From Terriglobia bacterium (GTDB lineage: Bacteria; Acidobacteriota; Terriglobia; Bryobacterales; Bryobacteraceae), in contig RGPS01000039.1 of NCBI GenBank assembly GCA_010084195.1, forward strand, positions 1 through 34,047: 34,047 bases of DNA, given 5' to 3'. The notes under the pieces were generated by a model. It was not told the origin of the DNA. It did not search any database and saw nothing but the letters and a program-made list of their open reading frames with translations. Each line of letters opens with the position of its first letter. Position 1 is the stretch's first letter. Below are positions 1 to 7,441 of this stretch, one piece after another. The position numbers and the translations under genes were made by a program.

Positions 1-5
1 CTTTC

Positions 6-32
6 TCCCTTTGCTGATTCTCAGCTAAGGGA
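6..32. other. Imperfect inverted repeat (hairpin) at the left edge
   Basis: A 6-bp stem (TCCCTT/AAGGGA), one T-T mismatch, then a 5-bp stem (GCTGA/TCAGC) closing on a 3-base loop. A short T run follows on the plus strand at about 37-40, so it could be a weak terminator for a plus-strand gene lying left of the window. A second hairpin (TGTGGA/TTCCACA arms, 96-119) lies nearby. I see nothing else in 1-183, and no tRNA fold that holds up. Confidence 0.3.
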
Positions 33-183
33 TACGTTTTCTGCGGGCAAGGTCAAAGTGTCTCCGGGGCAATAGCCCTAATAATCCCTATATGTTGTGG
101 AGCCCCGGGAAGTTCCACACATGCAGAATTCTTACTTATAGAGGCGGGTTCCGAATGCCGGGTGCAGGTACCGGAGTGGTCGG

Positions 184-711
184 TTAATAAAACAGGTACT
201 TACGCCACTGTTCATCGCTCTTGCCCAGTAACCGCATGATGTGGCGACTGGTATGGAGACTGAATGGTCGAGGCTGGCGTAACAGCTTCATGCCCGCTTC
301 CTCAGGCGTCCGACAGCCCTTGCGATTGTTGCAGTGGTGGCAGCACGCCACCAGATTTTCCCAGCCCGAATCGCCGGCACGGGAACGGGGAATGACGTGG
401 TCCAGGGTCAGTTCCCCAGCCGCCAGGACCTTCAGACAGTACTGACAGGTGTAGCGATCCCGCATCAGGATATTCTTCCGGGAAAGAGCGCGGGTCTGGC
501 ACGGGATCCGTCGGTACTCCAGCAATCGGATTACCGACGGCACACGAAGGGAGCGGCGGGCGGAGTGAACGGAACTGCCCGTCACTTCTTCAGCCGCAGC
601 AATGCCCTTAAATACAAGTACGAGGGCGCGTCGAGCCGCGCAAACGTTGATGGGTTCGTAGCTCGCGTTTAACACGAGTACGGGCTTATGGAGTCCTGTT
701 GATGACAGCAT
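184..711 (-). CDS. HNH endonuclease family protein
   Basis: A 175-residue protein with a C-terminal HNH nuclease fold. Two CxxC knuckles (Cys89/Cys92 and Cys124/Cys127) would bind a structural zinc. Between them is the catalytic LTLDHVIP strand with His105, then GWENLV with Asn119 and an NNRKG helix. The N-terminal 80 residues ([13 protein letters not shown]) are typical of the stand-alone HNH proteins common in many phyla. The physiological substrate of this subfamily is not known; such proteins cut or nick double-stranded DNA. The ATG start has a good AGAGGGA ribosome site, preceded by an A/T-rich stretch containing four TTTA units at 727-742. It lies 40 bp downstream of comF on the same strand and may be co-transcribed. 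No methylase or other restriction partner is adjacent. Confidence 0.88.
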   Translation of the reverse strand: MLSSTGLHKPVLVLNASYEPINVCAARRALVLVFKGIAAAEEVTGSSVHSARRSLRVPSVIRLLEYRRIPCQTRALSRKNILMRDRYTCQYCLKVLAAGELTLDHVIPRSRAGDSGWENLVACCHHCNNRKGCRTPEEAGMKLLRQPRPFSLHTSRHIMRLLGKSDEQWRKYLFY

Positions 712-751
712 TCGTTCCCTCTTGCCTTTATTTATTTATTTGAGAAAGTAT

Positions 752-1540
752 TTAGTCCGCTGCGTGTCGCCTGTCCACCCGCGCCAGAGTCAGCAATGAT
801 ACGGATTTTGCTCCGCCACGCTTCAGGGCCGCAGCACATGCGGACGCCGTCGCTCCGGTCGTCATTACGTCGTCAATTAACAAAACTCGTTTTCCTGCAA
901 GAGCCAGGCCAGGCATGGAGGTAAAAGCACCTGCCACGTTCCGGCGCCTGCCGGCTACGGACTGGGTTGCCTGGGCCTCGGTCGCTTTTCGACGCCTGAG
1001 CGCCTGCACCAGCGGCAAATTCCGCTTCCGCGACACGTGCCGCGCCAGGACTTCAGCCTGATTGAAGCCGCGCTGCCACTTCTTTTTCCAGTGCAGAGGA
1101 ACAGGCACGACAACGTCATACGCCTCATCCACAGACAACGCCCTCAGCAGAAAATCAGCCAAAGGCCGGGCCAGCGGCTTCATACCGGCGTATTTGAACA
1201 GGTGTATGAGGCCTCGCAAGGGTCCTTCGTAGAAACCGAAGCTGGAGGCCCGGTCAAAACCTGGAATTCCGGAGCGGCAGGCCCGGCAAACTCCGTGTTC
1301 GTCCAGCGGATGAGGGTTCAGGAAAGGAGTCCTGCACAAACCACAGAAGTATTCAGCTTCCAGCGGTTCAGGAGCGGCGAGACAGGAAGGACAGACCGGG
1401 ACTCGGGTCCAGCGGTCGAGTGCGACATGACAGAGACGGCAGTCAGCCGGGAAAAAAAATGAAAAAAAGGCGTGAGGGATGGCGCGGAAGGTGGAAACTG
1501 CGGTTCTCGTGAGGGAACTACTTGAGAAGGCGCACCTCAC
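752..1540 (-). CDS. comF: ComF family phosphoribosyltransferase-like protein
   Basis: A 262-residue ComF/GntX-type protein. The N-terminal part carries four Cys pairs (CRLC, CPSC, CGLC, CRAC; about residues 34-90) that look like a double zinc ribbon. The C-terminal half is a type I phosphoribosyltransferase fold with the PRPP loop LIDDVMTTGAT near residue 225 and the RGFNQAEVLA segment that marks this family. In competent bacteria ComF is a cytoplasmic factor needed for DNA uptake; in most others its role is unknown. The chosen start is a GTG at 1540 without a strong ribosome site; no in-frame ATG exists before the first Cys pair, so the start is not certain. A stand-alone TfoX-type domain, also competence-linked by name, lies 25 kb away and is not obviously connected. 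Confidence 0.85.
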   Translation of the reverse strand: MRCAFSSSSLTRTAVSTFRAIPHAFFSFFFPADCRLCHVALDRWTRVPVCPSCLAAPEPLEAEYFCGLCRTPFLNPHPLDEHGVCRACRSGIPGFDRASSFGFYEGPLRGLIHLFKYAGMKPLARPLADFLLRALSVDEAYDVVVPVPLHWKKKWQRGFNQAEVLARHVSRKRNLPLVQALRRRKATEAQATQSVAGRRRNVAGAFTSMPGLALAGKRVLLIDDVMTTGATASACAAALKRGGAKSVSLLTLARVDRRHAAD

Positions 1541-1719
1541 AAGCCACGGTGGCGGCCAACGGGGCCACCACAGGCTTTCGACGATGACTCATCCGGTACA
1601 GCCGGAGCGACATAGCACGATCCTCAGCCTTCAGTGTAAATTCACCTTTGCGGGATGTCAATGGCCATATAGTGCCCCGGTGGTTCCGGTGCCACCAGAT
1701 GTTGCGCTGCGGGGGAAGC

Positions 1720-2406
1720 CTAAAACACCAAGCTTGCCCCCATCTTCATCAGCACATAGAAGGCCCACAGCGTGCCGACGGCAGCCAGACCGAAGAACAT
1801 GCCGGCTTTCGTCAGTTTGGAAAATCCAAACCCGAGCAACCAGATCAGCGCGAAGCTTAGGGCGTCCAGTGACCCATAAAGGCTGTACATACCCTTCGAA
1901 ACCGTGTTGCGATCCATGTATGCGGCCGCATTCGTAGCGATGATATTACTGATGTCCAGCGTAGACCTGTCGGGGGTGGCAAGGATGATGACCGCACTCA
2001 TGGCACCAGTCACCAGCCAATAGGGAAAGAAGGCCAGCGCAACCATGGCGAACATGGCGCCAAATTTCGGTGCCCGGCTGGTCATCATGCCGAATGCGGT
2101 GAGCGCCCCGGCAATGACGAGAAGCGTAACCGGGGCCACGATAGCCGCCGCTGCATAGCTGACGTAGACCTGGGCCGGTTTATCTGCGTTCGCAAGTGCC
2201 TGCTGGATCTGCTCCGGGTTCAGCCCGGAGGTGGCGAGGCGTTGCTGCATAATTTCACGCATGCCAATCAGGTTGACGGTGAGAACGGTCAGCAATGTCA
2301 TCACCACGATAGAGGCCAGCAGAGGAGCCACCCAGGCACTGCGGCGTTCCGGAAGGCTCTCGAAGAGAGTGCCGGGCTGATAGAAGACTTCGAGGAGAGC
2401 TTTCAT
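1720..2406 (-). CDS. YIP1-like integral membrane protein
   Basis: A 228-residue membrane protein from the ATG at 2406. It opens with a short cytoplasmic segment (LLEVFYQPGTLFESL) typical of bacterial YIP1-domain proteins, followed by about five hydrophobic helices (near residues 28-50, 80-108, 118-145, 180-198 and 203-222). Bacterial members have no established function; eukaryotic YIP1 proteins act in membrane trafficking. An upstream in-frame ATG at 2475 exists, but its extension is Arg/Pro-rich and would run toward the divergent MCE gene, so I prefer the internal start. The gene is divergent from the MCE gene with 107 bp between starts, a natural place for two promoters, although I see no convincing -35/-10 pair. 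Downstream lie 179 bp before comF. Confidence 0.75.
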   Translation of the reverse strand: MKALLEVFYQPGTLFESLPERRSAWVAPLLASIVVMTLLTVLTVNLIGMREIMQQRLATSGLNPEQIQQALANADKPAQVYVSYAAAAIVAPVTLLVIAGALTAFGMMTSRAPKFGAMFAMVALAFFPYWLVTGAMSAVIILATPDRSTLDISNIIATNAAAYMDRNTVSKGMYSLYGSLDALSFALIWLLGFGFSKLTKAGMFFGLAAVGTLWAFYVLMKMGASLVF

Positions 2407-2513
2407 TTCTTTGTATCTCGGGCGTTGTCTGCGTAGTCTAGCATTTTCCGGCGTTGGTACACTGTCGGCAGGCACCGGATTATTTTCCGCCGTTCAAAGC
2501 AATAACCGCACCC

Positions 2514-3587
2514 ATGCCCGACTCCATCCAACTCGAAATCAAACCAGGCCGCCGGGCGACCCTGCGAGTGATGGCCGTTCTCGTCTCCGCCTTTGCGATT
2601 GCCGTGACTGTGGTCCTGCTCCTTTCCGGGCTCAGCAAGGGCATTTCCGTCAAGAGAACAACGCTGTACACCTACTTGCCGGACGCAACTGGCCTCACGA
2701 CAGCTTCTGAAGTCCGGGTCAGTGGCCTGCATGTGGGAACCGTGTCCCGCGTGGAACTATCCGGGCTGCTGGATCCGCAACGAGCCATTCGGGTCGATCT
2801 GAGGGTCGGCACCGAATATCTGGCCATGATCCCGGCCGACTCCATCACCAGCATTTCGACTGATACGCTTGTCGGGCCAGCCTTCGTTTCCATCAAGGAA
2901 GGCAGGAGTCAGGCGATTGTGCCCGACAATGCCACGCTGGCCAGCGAACCCCTGAAGCAGGCGGAGGACCGGGCAAACCTGGTTCGGGCGTTCGAGGACA
3001 GGCTGAAGGAAATCGATAAGGTGGTGGCAGACGTATCCTCGCCCACGACGCCGGTCGGTCGGTTCATTCTCGACGACGCCGAATACACCCAGATCCTTGG
3101 TCAAATCACCACGTTCGAACGCTCCCTGCACTCGCTGACGGCAGAGAACAGTCCGTTGGGGCAGGCCCTGTTTACCGATGAGTTGTACAACCGAATTCGG
3201 CTCCCCATCACCAGGCTCGATCGGACGCTGGGTGAGATTCAAAGCGGGGAAGGCGTTGCCGGACATCTTTTTGCCAGCGACGAACAATACGAGACCTTCG
3301 TGCGTCAGCTTCGCGAGCTTCACCAGACGCTGGCCGGGATCAACCAGGGCAAAGGGGCAGCAGGCAAGATCCTGACCGACAACGAGGCGCATCGGAAGGT
3401 GCTGGCCCTGGTTCGAGCCACCAACGAACTGCTGGGTTCGCTGACGGTCGGGCCAGGCGCGGGCCCTGACCTGCTGCGAAATCCTCAGGTGTACGAGGCG
3501 CTTACGGGATCGCTGCACGACCTGACCGCGATGATGAAAGACTTTCGGGAAAATCCGAAGAACTACCTTCGGTACAAGCCCTTCTAA
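2514..3587 (+). CDS. MCE/MlaD family lipid-transport protein
   Basis: A 357-residue protein from the ATG at 2514. A single N-terminal membrane anchor (about residues 14-38) is followed by one MCE/MlaD domain (about residues 45-125: YTYLPDATGLTTASEVRVSG, then the later strand LVGPAFVSIKEG). The C-terminal two thirds is predicted helical and repetitive in style, with recurring segments such as EGVAGHLFAS and KGAAGKILTD, as in long MlaD-like proteins that form helical needles. MCE proteins hexamerise and carry phospholipids or other lipids between membranes with an ABC transporter. No mlaE permease or mlaF ATPase is next to it, so its partner is elsewhere or absent. The longer frame from 2454 lacks support. 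It is followed after 18 bp by the SelW-like gene. Confidence 0.85.
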   Translation: MPDSIQLEIKPGRRATLRVMAVLVSAFAIAVTVVLLLSGLSKGISVKRTTLYTYLPDATGLTTASEVRVSGLHVGTVSRVELSGLLDPQRAIRVDLRVGTEYLAMIPADSITSISTDTLVGPAFVSIKEGRSQAIVPDNATLASEPLKQAEDRANLVRAFEDRLKEIDKVVADVSSPTTPVGRFILDDAEYTQILGQITTFERSLHSLTAENSPLGQALFTDELYNRIRLPITRLDRTLGEIQSGEGVAGHLFASDEQYETFVRQLRELHQTLAGINQGKGAAGKILTDNEAHRKVLALVRATNELLGSLTVGPGAGPDLLRNPQVYEALTGSLHDLTAMMKDFRENPKNYLRYKPF

Positions 3588-3605
3588 GGGCAGGTCGGGT
3601 TCAGG

Positions 3606-3884
3606 ATGAAGGCAAGAATCGAAATCGAATACTGCACCCAGTGCCGCTGGCTGATGCGGGCCGCATGGATGGCGCAGGAGTTGTTGACCACGTTCCAGGA
3701 TGACCTCGCAGAGGTGGCTTTGATTCCGGGGACGGGCGGGGTGTTTGAGGTTCGGACCGGAGGCTCCGTGCTGTGGTCCAGAGCCGCCGAATCCGGCTTC
3801 CCGGAGATCAAGGAACTCAAGAGGCGAGTGCGGGACAGCGTCGCACCGGAAAAGCTGTTGGGGCACTCCGAAAAGGGTCACTAA
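3606..3884 (+). CDS. SelT/SelW/SelH (Rdx) family CxxC protein
   Basis: A 92-residue thioredoxin-like protein. The N-terminal strand IEIEYCTQCRWLMRA holds the CxxC redox motif (Cys9, Cys12), followed by a helix and the GTGGVFEV strand-turn typical of Rdx proteins. In animal SelW one Cys of this motif is selenocysteine; here both are ordinary Cys, as in most bacteria. The role is thought to be thiol redox but substrates are unknown. It has a Shine-Dalgarno-like CAGGATG region close to the start, sits 18 bp after the MCE gene and 34 bp before the aldolase, and probably belongs to that transcription unit. Confidence 0.85.
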   Translation: MKARIEIEYCTQCRWLMRAAWMAQELLTTFQDDLAEVALIPGTGGVFEVRTGGSVLWSRAAESGFPEIKELKRRVRDSVAPEKLLGHSEKGH

Positions 3885-3918
3885 GAACAACAGGTTGGGG
3901 CGCGGTATTGTGGACCGT

Positions 3919-4683
3919 ATGCGCGTTAATACCGTCCGCCAGGCTCTGAAAGCCGGCAAATTGCAGCTTGGCCTCAATTTTGGTCAGCTCCGCTCCACAG
4001 AGATCCCCAAACTCCTCGCCGCCGCCGGCTTTCACTGGGCCTTCATTGATGGCGAACATGGAAACTTTGACCTGGAGACAATAAACGATATCTGTCGTGT
4101 GTCCTCCATGGCGGGCTTGTCGCCCATCGTAAGGGTTGCGGACCTGCAATATTCCCTCGTGGCCCGGGCTCTGGATTGTGGTGCACAAGGGATCATCTTC
4201 CCCCGTATGGAGGACCCGAAGCTGCTGGAAACTGCGCTCAGCTGGACGAAGTTCCCCCCGACAGGGACCCGCGGTTATGGCCTGATGCCGCCCCATGTAG
4301 AGTACGAGTCGCACTCTTTCACAGAAATCATTGAGCACGTGAATAGCAATACCCTCACGGTGCTGCAAATCGAGAGCAAGCGTGCCGTGGAGGCCCGGGA
4401 CGAAATCCTGTCGGTCTCCGGCATTGACGCCGTGATGATCGGGCCTGCCGATTTGTCGATCTCGATGGGCGTACCGGGCGATTTCCAGCACCCGACCATG
4501 GTGGACGCGATGGATAAGATTCGCGAAACCTGCGAAAAATACGGCGTGGCACCAGGCACACAAACAAGAACCGTCGGTCTGGCCAACTTCTGGAAAGAGC
4601 GCGGGATGAAGTTTCTGGGATGCGGCAGTGAGATCGGCTTCCTCTTCGACAAGGCCAAAGAAACGGCGCAGGCTCTCCTGTGA
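3919..4683 (+). CDS. HpcH/HpaI family aldolase
   Basis: A 254-residue class II pyruvate-type aldolase of the HpcH/HpaI (phosphoenolpyruvate/pyruvate TIM barrel) superfamily. Visible are FIDGEHGNFD near residue 40 (conserved acid and His), the metal-ligand strand GAQGIIFPRMEDP, the RGYG turn that precedes a conserved loop, and MIGPADLSISMG, where the Asp is a metal ligand in the family. Relatives cleave or form 4-hydroxy-2-oxo acids to pyruvate plus an aldehyde; the true substrate here cannot be read from sequence. The start is taken as ATG 3919 because the frame upstream to 3745 only shadows the SelW gene; a GTG at 3910 is an alternative. Its TGA overlaps the GTG start of the M28 peptidase (GTGA), which implies translational coupling. 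Confidence 0.87.
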   Translation: MRVNTVRQALKAGKLQLGLNFGQLRSTEIPKLLAAAGFHWAFIDGEHGNFDLETINDICRVSSMAGLSPIVRVADLQYSLVARALDCGAQGIIFPRMEDPKLLETALSWTKFPPTGTRGYGLMPPHVEYESHSFTEIIEHVNSNTLTVLQIESKRAVEARDEILSVSGIDAVMIGPADLSISMGVPGDFQHPTMVDAMDKIRETCEKYGVAPGTQTRTVGLANFWKERGMKFLGCGSEIGFLFDKAKETAQALL

Positions 4684-6107
4684 GGTCTTCGGGCCGGGGG
4701 GCGTGGCGGGTTTTCCTTGTCGGCCTCGCACTTGCCTCCTCCGTCCCGGCGCAGCCGCAGGTACCCGCAGCAACCGGTTTGGCCAAAATCTCGGCCGAGA
4801 GCCTGCGTGAAAAGGTTTCGTTTCTCGCCTCAGATGAAATGGAAGGGCGGGCTACACCCTCGCCCGGGCTCGACAAGGCAGCGGAGTATCTGGCCGAACA
4901 GTTTCGAAAGGCCGGACTGGAGCCAATCGGACCCGGTGGCAGTTTCTTCCAGGAAGCCCGTTTTGGTCAGATAACGCCCACCATGGATAAGCTGGCCGCA
5001 AGACTGGTCGCAGGGGAGAAACAGATTCAGCTCGAGACCGAAATTACCTCGGTGCGGGCGCTTTCCGCTGTGGATGTGGAGGATTCTCCGGTCATCAGCT
5101 TACCCGAAAAGGGTGAGCTCCCCTATCTCGGCGGAAGGATAGTAGCCGGGCCAGCGACCGTTTTTGGAACCGAGGCGGGCCTCAAGAGATTGCAGGCAGG
5201 GCATCCACGCCTGATCCTGCTGGTTTCCCGCAGGAAAGGTCGCACTGCGCCGTCCTATCTGGAAGATCTCGACAGTGGCCTGGCCCCCGTGGTCCGGGTC
5301 GGGAATGAAGAGATCCTTGAGGTCATCGCGACAGGACAAGCCCTGCGCTTGGCCATACATGTGGAGGCACCCGGGATAGAGGTAGTGAAGCTGCGGAACG
5401 TGGGGGGCGTGCTGCGGGGGGCCGATCCGGACCTGCGGGAGCAGTTCGTGATGCTCACCGCGCACTATGATCACGTCGGAACCAGAGGCACCGGGGACGA
5501 TCACATCTTTAACGGTGCCAACGATAATGCAAGTGGCACGGCGTCAGTGGTGGAAATCGCCCACGCGCTGGCCGCGCTGCCGGAGCGACCCAAAAGAAGC
5601 GTTCTTTTTCTGGCTCTCTTCGGAGAAGAAAAAGGGCTGTTGGGGGCCTACTATTACACCCGGCACCCCCTGTTTCCACTCAGCAGGACGGTGGCCGAAG
5701 TGAACCTGGAACAAATGGGGCGAACCGACGATAAGGAGGGCCCTCGTATCCGGGAAATATCCTTCACCGGGCCCAGTTACTCAGATTTGCCTGACACCAT
5801 GACCGAAGCCGCCAAGGGGCAGCACGTGGCTGTGTTCAGGAAGGACAACGCTGATGCCTTTTTTGCTCGCAGTGACAACTATGCCTTCGCCCTTGCCGGA
5901 GTTGTCGCCCACACTCTGGTAGTTGCCTACGAATACCCCGAGTATCACGCTCCGGGTGATGAGTGGCAGAAGCTCGACTACGAGAACATGGCCGTGGCTG
6001 ATCGTGCCGTGGCTGCAGGTATTCTGAAGCTGGCCAGCGATGTGAAACCTCCCCGGTGGAGTGACATCGCCGCCACCGAAACGTATCGTCTGGCCAGCCC
6101 AAAGTAG
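4680..6107 (+). CDS. Secreted M28 family metallopeptidase
   Basis: A 475-residue di-zinc aminopeptidase. Residues 1-25 look like a signal peptide (hydrophobic VFLVGLALASSV ending PAQ), so it is exported. Residues about 100-235 form an inserted PA-like domain. The M28 core has all ligand motifs: AHYDHVG (His262, Asp264), NGANDNASG (bridging Asp282), GEEKG (catalytic Glu316, ligand Glu317), VNLEQMG (Glu344, where many relatives have Asp) and YHAPGDEW (His423). The enzyme should remove N-terminal residues from peptides in the periplasm or outside. The start is a GTG at 4680 that overlaps the aldolase stop by 4 bases; no better start precedes the signal peptide. It ends 189 bp before the stop of the convergent cheW gene. 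Confidence 0.9.
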   Translation: MRSSGRGAWRVFLVGLALASSVPAQPQVPAATGLAKISAESLREKVSFLASDEMEGRATPSPGLDKAAEYLAEQFRKAGLEPIGPGGSFFQEARFGQITPTMDKLAARLVAGEKQIQLETEITSVRALSAVDVEDSPVISLPEKGELPYLGGRIVAGPATVFGTEAGLKRLQAGHPRLILLVSRRKGRTAPSYLEDLDSGLAPVVRVGNEEILEVIATGQALRLAIHVEAPGIEVVKLRNVGGVLRGADPDLREQFVMLTAHYDHVGTRGTGDDHIFNGANDNASGTASVVEIAHALAALPERPKRSVLFLALFGEEKGLLGAYYYTRHPLFPLSRTVAEVNLEQMGRTDDKEGPRIREISFTGPSYSDLPDTMTEAAKGQHVAVFRKDNADAFFARSDNYAFALAGVVAHTLVVAYEYPEYHAPGDEWQKLDYENMAVADRAVAAGILKLASDVKPPRWSDIAATETYRLASPK

Positions 6108-6237
6108 GGCAGTTCATCGCCAAAAATTAACCGGCCATCCCGTGTGGGCCCAAAGCACATGTTTTTCCGGAGCGTTTGCCCCAGGCCCCACTACAGGCCC
6201 GACAATCGGCAAGCCTCCGGGGCTGTCGACGGCGCGT

Positions 6238-6312
6238 TACTCGACCAGACGCTACTGGACCAGACTCTACTGGACCAGACTCTACTGGACCAGACTCTAC
6301 TGGACCAGACTT
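6238..6312. repeat. 15-bp tandem repeat, five units, overlapping the cheW stop codon
   Basis: Five head-to-tail 15-bp units starting at 6238, 6253, 6268, 6283 and 6298. The plus-strand unit is TACTGGACCAGACTC. The three middle units are identical, the last differs only in its final base, and the first differs at two positions (TACTCGACCAGACGC). On the minus strand each unit reads AGT CTG GTC CAG TAG, which is Ser-Leu-Val-Gln-stop, the end of CheW. The array therefore consists of in-frame copies of the last four codons plus stop, and since 15 is a multiple of three, copy-number change at the array would not alter the protein. Confidence 0.95.
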
Positions 6313-6818
6313 TGGATACCCCGCAGTTCCTGCAGGGTCAGAACCTCTTCGATCCTGAGCAGGATCTTGACCGTGCCCTTGTACTTGGCGATCCCCAGCA
6401 CAAACGGGGTATCCACATCTTCTCCAAATCCAGGAGCATCCTCGATATCCGCCGTACCGAAAGTCAGAACTTCGCAAACACCTTCCACGATTAAACCAAT
6501 CAGAGCGTTTTGTCCCTCCTGCATCACCTGAACCACAACAATGCAGGTGGTCTGCGTGAAGGGTGCCTCCGGGAAGGCAAACTTCACTCGCGGATCAACC
6601 ACTGGAATGATCTTTCCCCGGAGATTGATGACCCCCTTGAGATGCGCAGGCATTCCGGGAACCCCGGTAATGTCCTGCACTCCCATGATTTCTCTCACGA
6701 ACAGTACCGGAATGCCAAACTCTTCGCGGCCCAGCCGGAAGGTCAGGTACTTACCAGCACGCGGATCGATATTCGCCTCCGCCGCAACCACAGGCCGTTC
6801 AAGTAGTTCAGCCGTCAT
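6297..6818 (-). CDS. cheW: CheW-like chemotaxis coupling protein
   Basis: A 173-residue single-domain CheW protein. After a 20-residue lead it has YLTFRLGREEFGIPVLFVREI, split over strand 1 and the following helix, the INLRGKIIPVVDPR segment that is the family signature, and the C-terminal IEEVLTLQEL helix. CheW is a cytoplasmic adaptor that joins the CheA kinase to methyl-accepting receptors. No cheA, receptor or cheY lies in the window, so it serves a system encoded elsewhere. Its ATG overlaps the TGA of the MobB-like gene (ATGA), so it is the last gene of the lpxD operon. Its final codons and stop are the first of a run of tandem copies (6238-6312). In-frame stops in every later copy leave the protein unaffected. 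Confidence 0.93.
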   Translation of the reverse strand: MTAELLERPVVAAEANIDPRAGKYLTFRLGREEFGIPVLFVREIMGVQDITGVPGMPAHLKGVINLRGKIIPVVDPRVKFAFPEAPFTQTTCIVVVQVMQEGQNALIGLIVEGVCEVLTFGTADIEDAPGFGEDVDTPFVLGIAKYKGTVKILLRIEEVLTLQELRGIQSLVQ

Positions 6819-7441
6819 CCGCTGGATTGATCGGCAGATCCGGCAAGAAGCTTTAGGTACTCAGCTCGAATCCGCGTGCAAAGGGCTGGACTCGTATAGT
6901 GCGGGGCGAGCGCCGGTTCGATCTTTTTTGCTTCCAGCAACGCCTGGGGCACCGTCGCCCACCCCAGGGCTGCCGTCGAGGTAGGCACAATAATCGAGGC
7001 CCGATCCAGAAACCGGAGCGAGGATGCCTTGAAATCGGCGACCGCACCATCCGCCACAAACACGTAAAGATCGGGACGAAACAGCCCCAGGAGCGAATTC
7101 GATTCGACTATCAGGTTGGCGGACGTTGCCGCGATCTCCCGAAAGCCCGGCATTGCCTCGGCCAAACGGCCTACCGGAGTTCTAAGCCAGAACGACCGGC
7201 GTGCACCCGCCCTCAGATAGCGTCCGGAATCCGTTTCGGATTCGGGCAACAGTTGCTCGGAAACGGCAACGGGCTGAGCGGGGTTGAAACACTGGCAGGG
7301 CTCGTCACGGGAGCAGAATTGGTGGCCGTACTGCGTCATCTTGACAGCTGTCCACTCAAGATCGGGCAGACCGGCAATAATGCCGCACAGAACGGAGGTC
7401 TTGCCAATATTGCGCGAATGCCCCCCCACCGCGAGGATCAA
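6815..7441 (-). CDS. MobB-like P-loop NTPase
   Basis: A 208-residue protein when read from a TTG at 7441 that overlaps the lpxD TGA. It has an N-terminal Walker A loop, [11 protein letters not shown] (residues 6-16), immediately after the first strand. [12 protein letters not shown] at 69-80 matches the conserved TDSxRxxxAGA segment of MobB, the molybdopterin-guanine dinucleotide GTP-binding adaptor. [11 protein letters not shown] at 108-118 stands where MobB has its LVEG strand. An extra Cys group (Cys43, Cys49, Cys51) lies between. It is thus a P-loop NTPase of the MobB/SIMIBI type, but there are no molybdenum-cofactor genes nearby, so I would not call it mobB. The longer 338-residue frame runs through lpxD and is a shadow. 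Sandwiched between lpxD and cheW with 4-base overlaps on both sides. Confidence 0.7.
   Translation of the reverse strand: MILAVGGHSRNIGKTSVLCGIIAGLPDLEWTAVKMTQYGHQFCSRDEPCQCFNPAQPVAVSEQLLPESETDSGRYLRAGARRSFWLRTPVGRLAEAMPGFREIAATSANLIVESNSLLGLFRPDLYVFVADGAVADFKASSLRFLDRASIIVPTSTAALGWATVPQALLEAKKIEPALAPHYTSPALCTRIRAEYLKLLAGSADQSSG

Noticed and set aside
140..183. GGTTCCGAATGCC followed by a D-arm-like stretch, suggesting a tRNA
   Set aside because: The arms do not pair to a cloverleaf in either orientation, the T-loop spacing is wrong, and it runs into the HNH gene stop.
2757..3977. 406-residue open frame on the minus strand
   Set aside because: It lies antisense to the MCE and SelW-like genes, spans two genes, and its composition (many Gln, Arg, His, Pro) is that of a GC-rich shadow frame.
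6144..6494. 116-residue plus-strand frame with LLDQT repeats
   Set aside because: It is the 15-bp DNA repeat and the cheW 3' end read backwards; the repeat period of five residues follows from the DNA, and no start site supports it.
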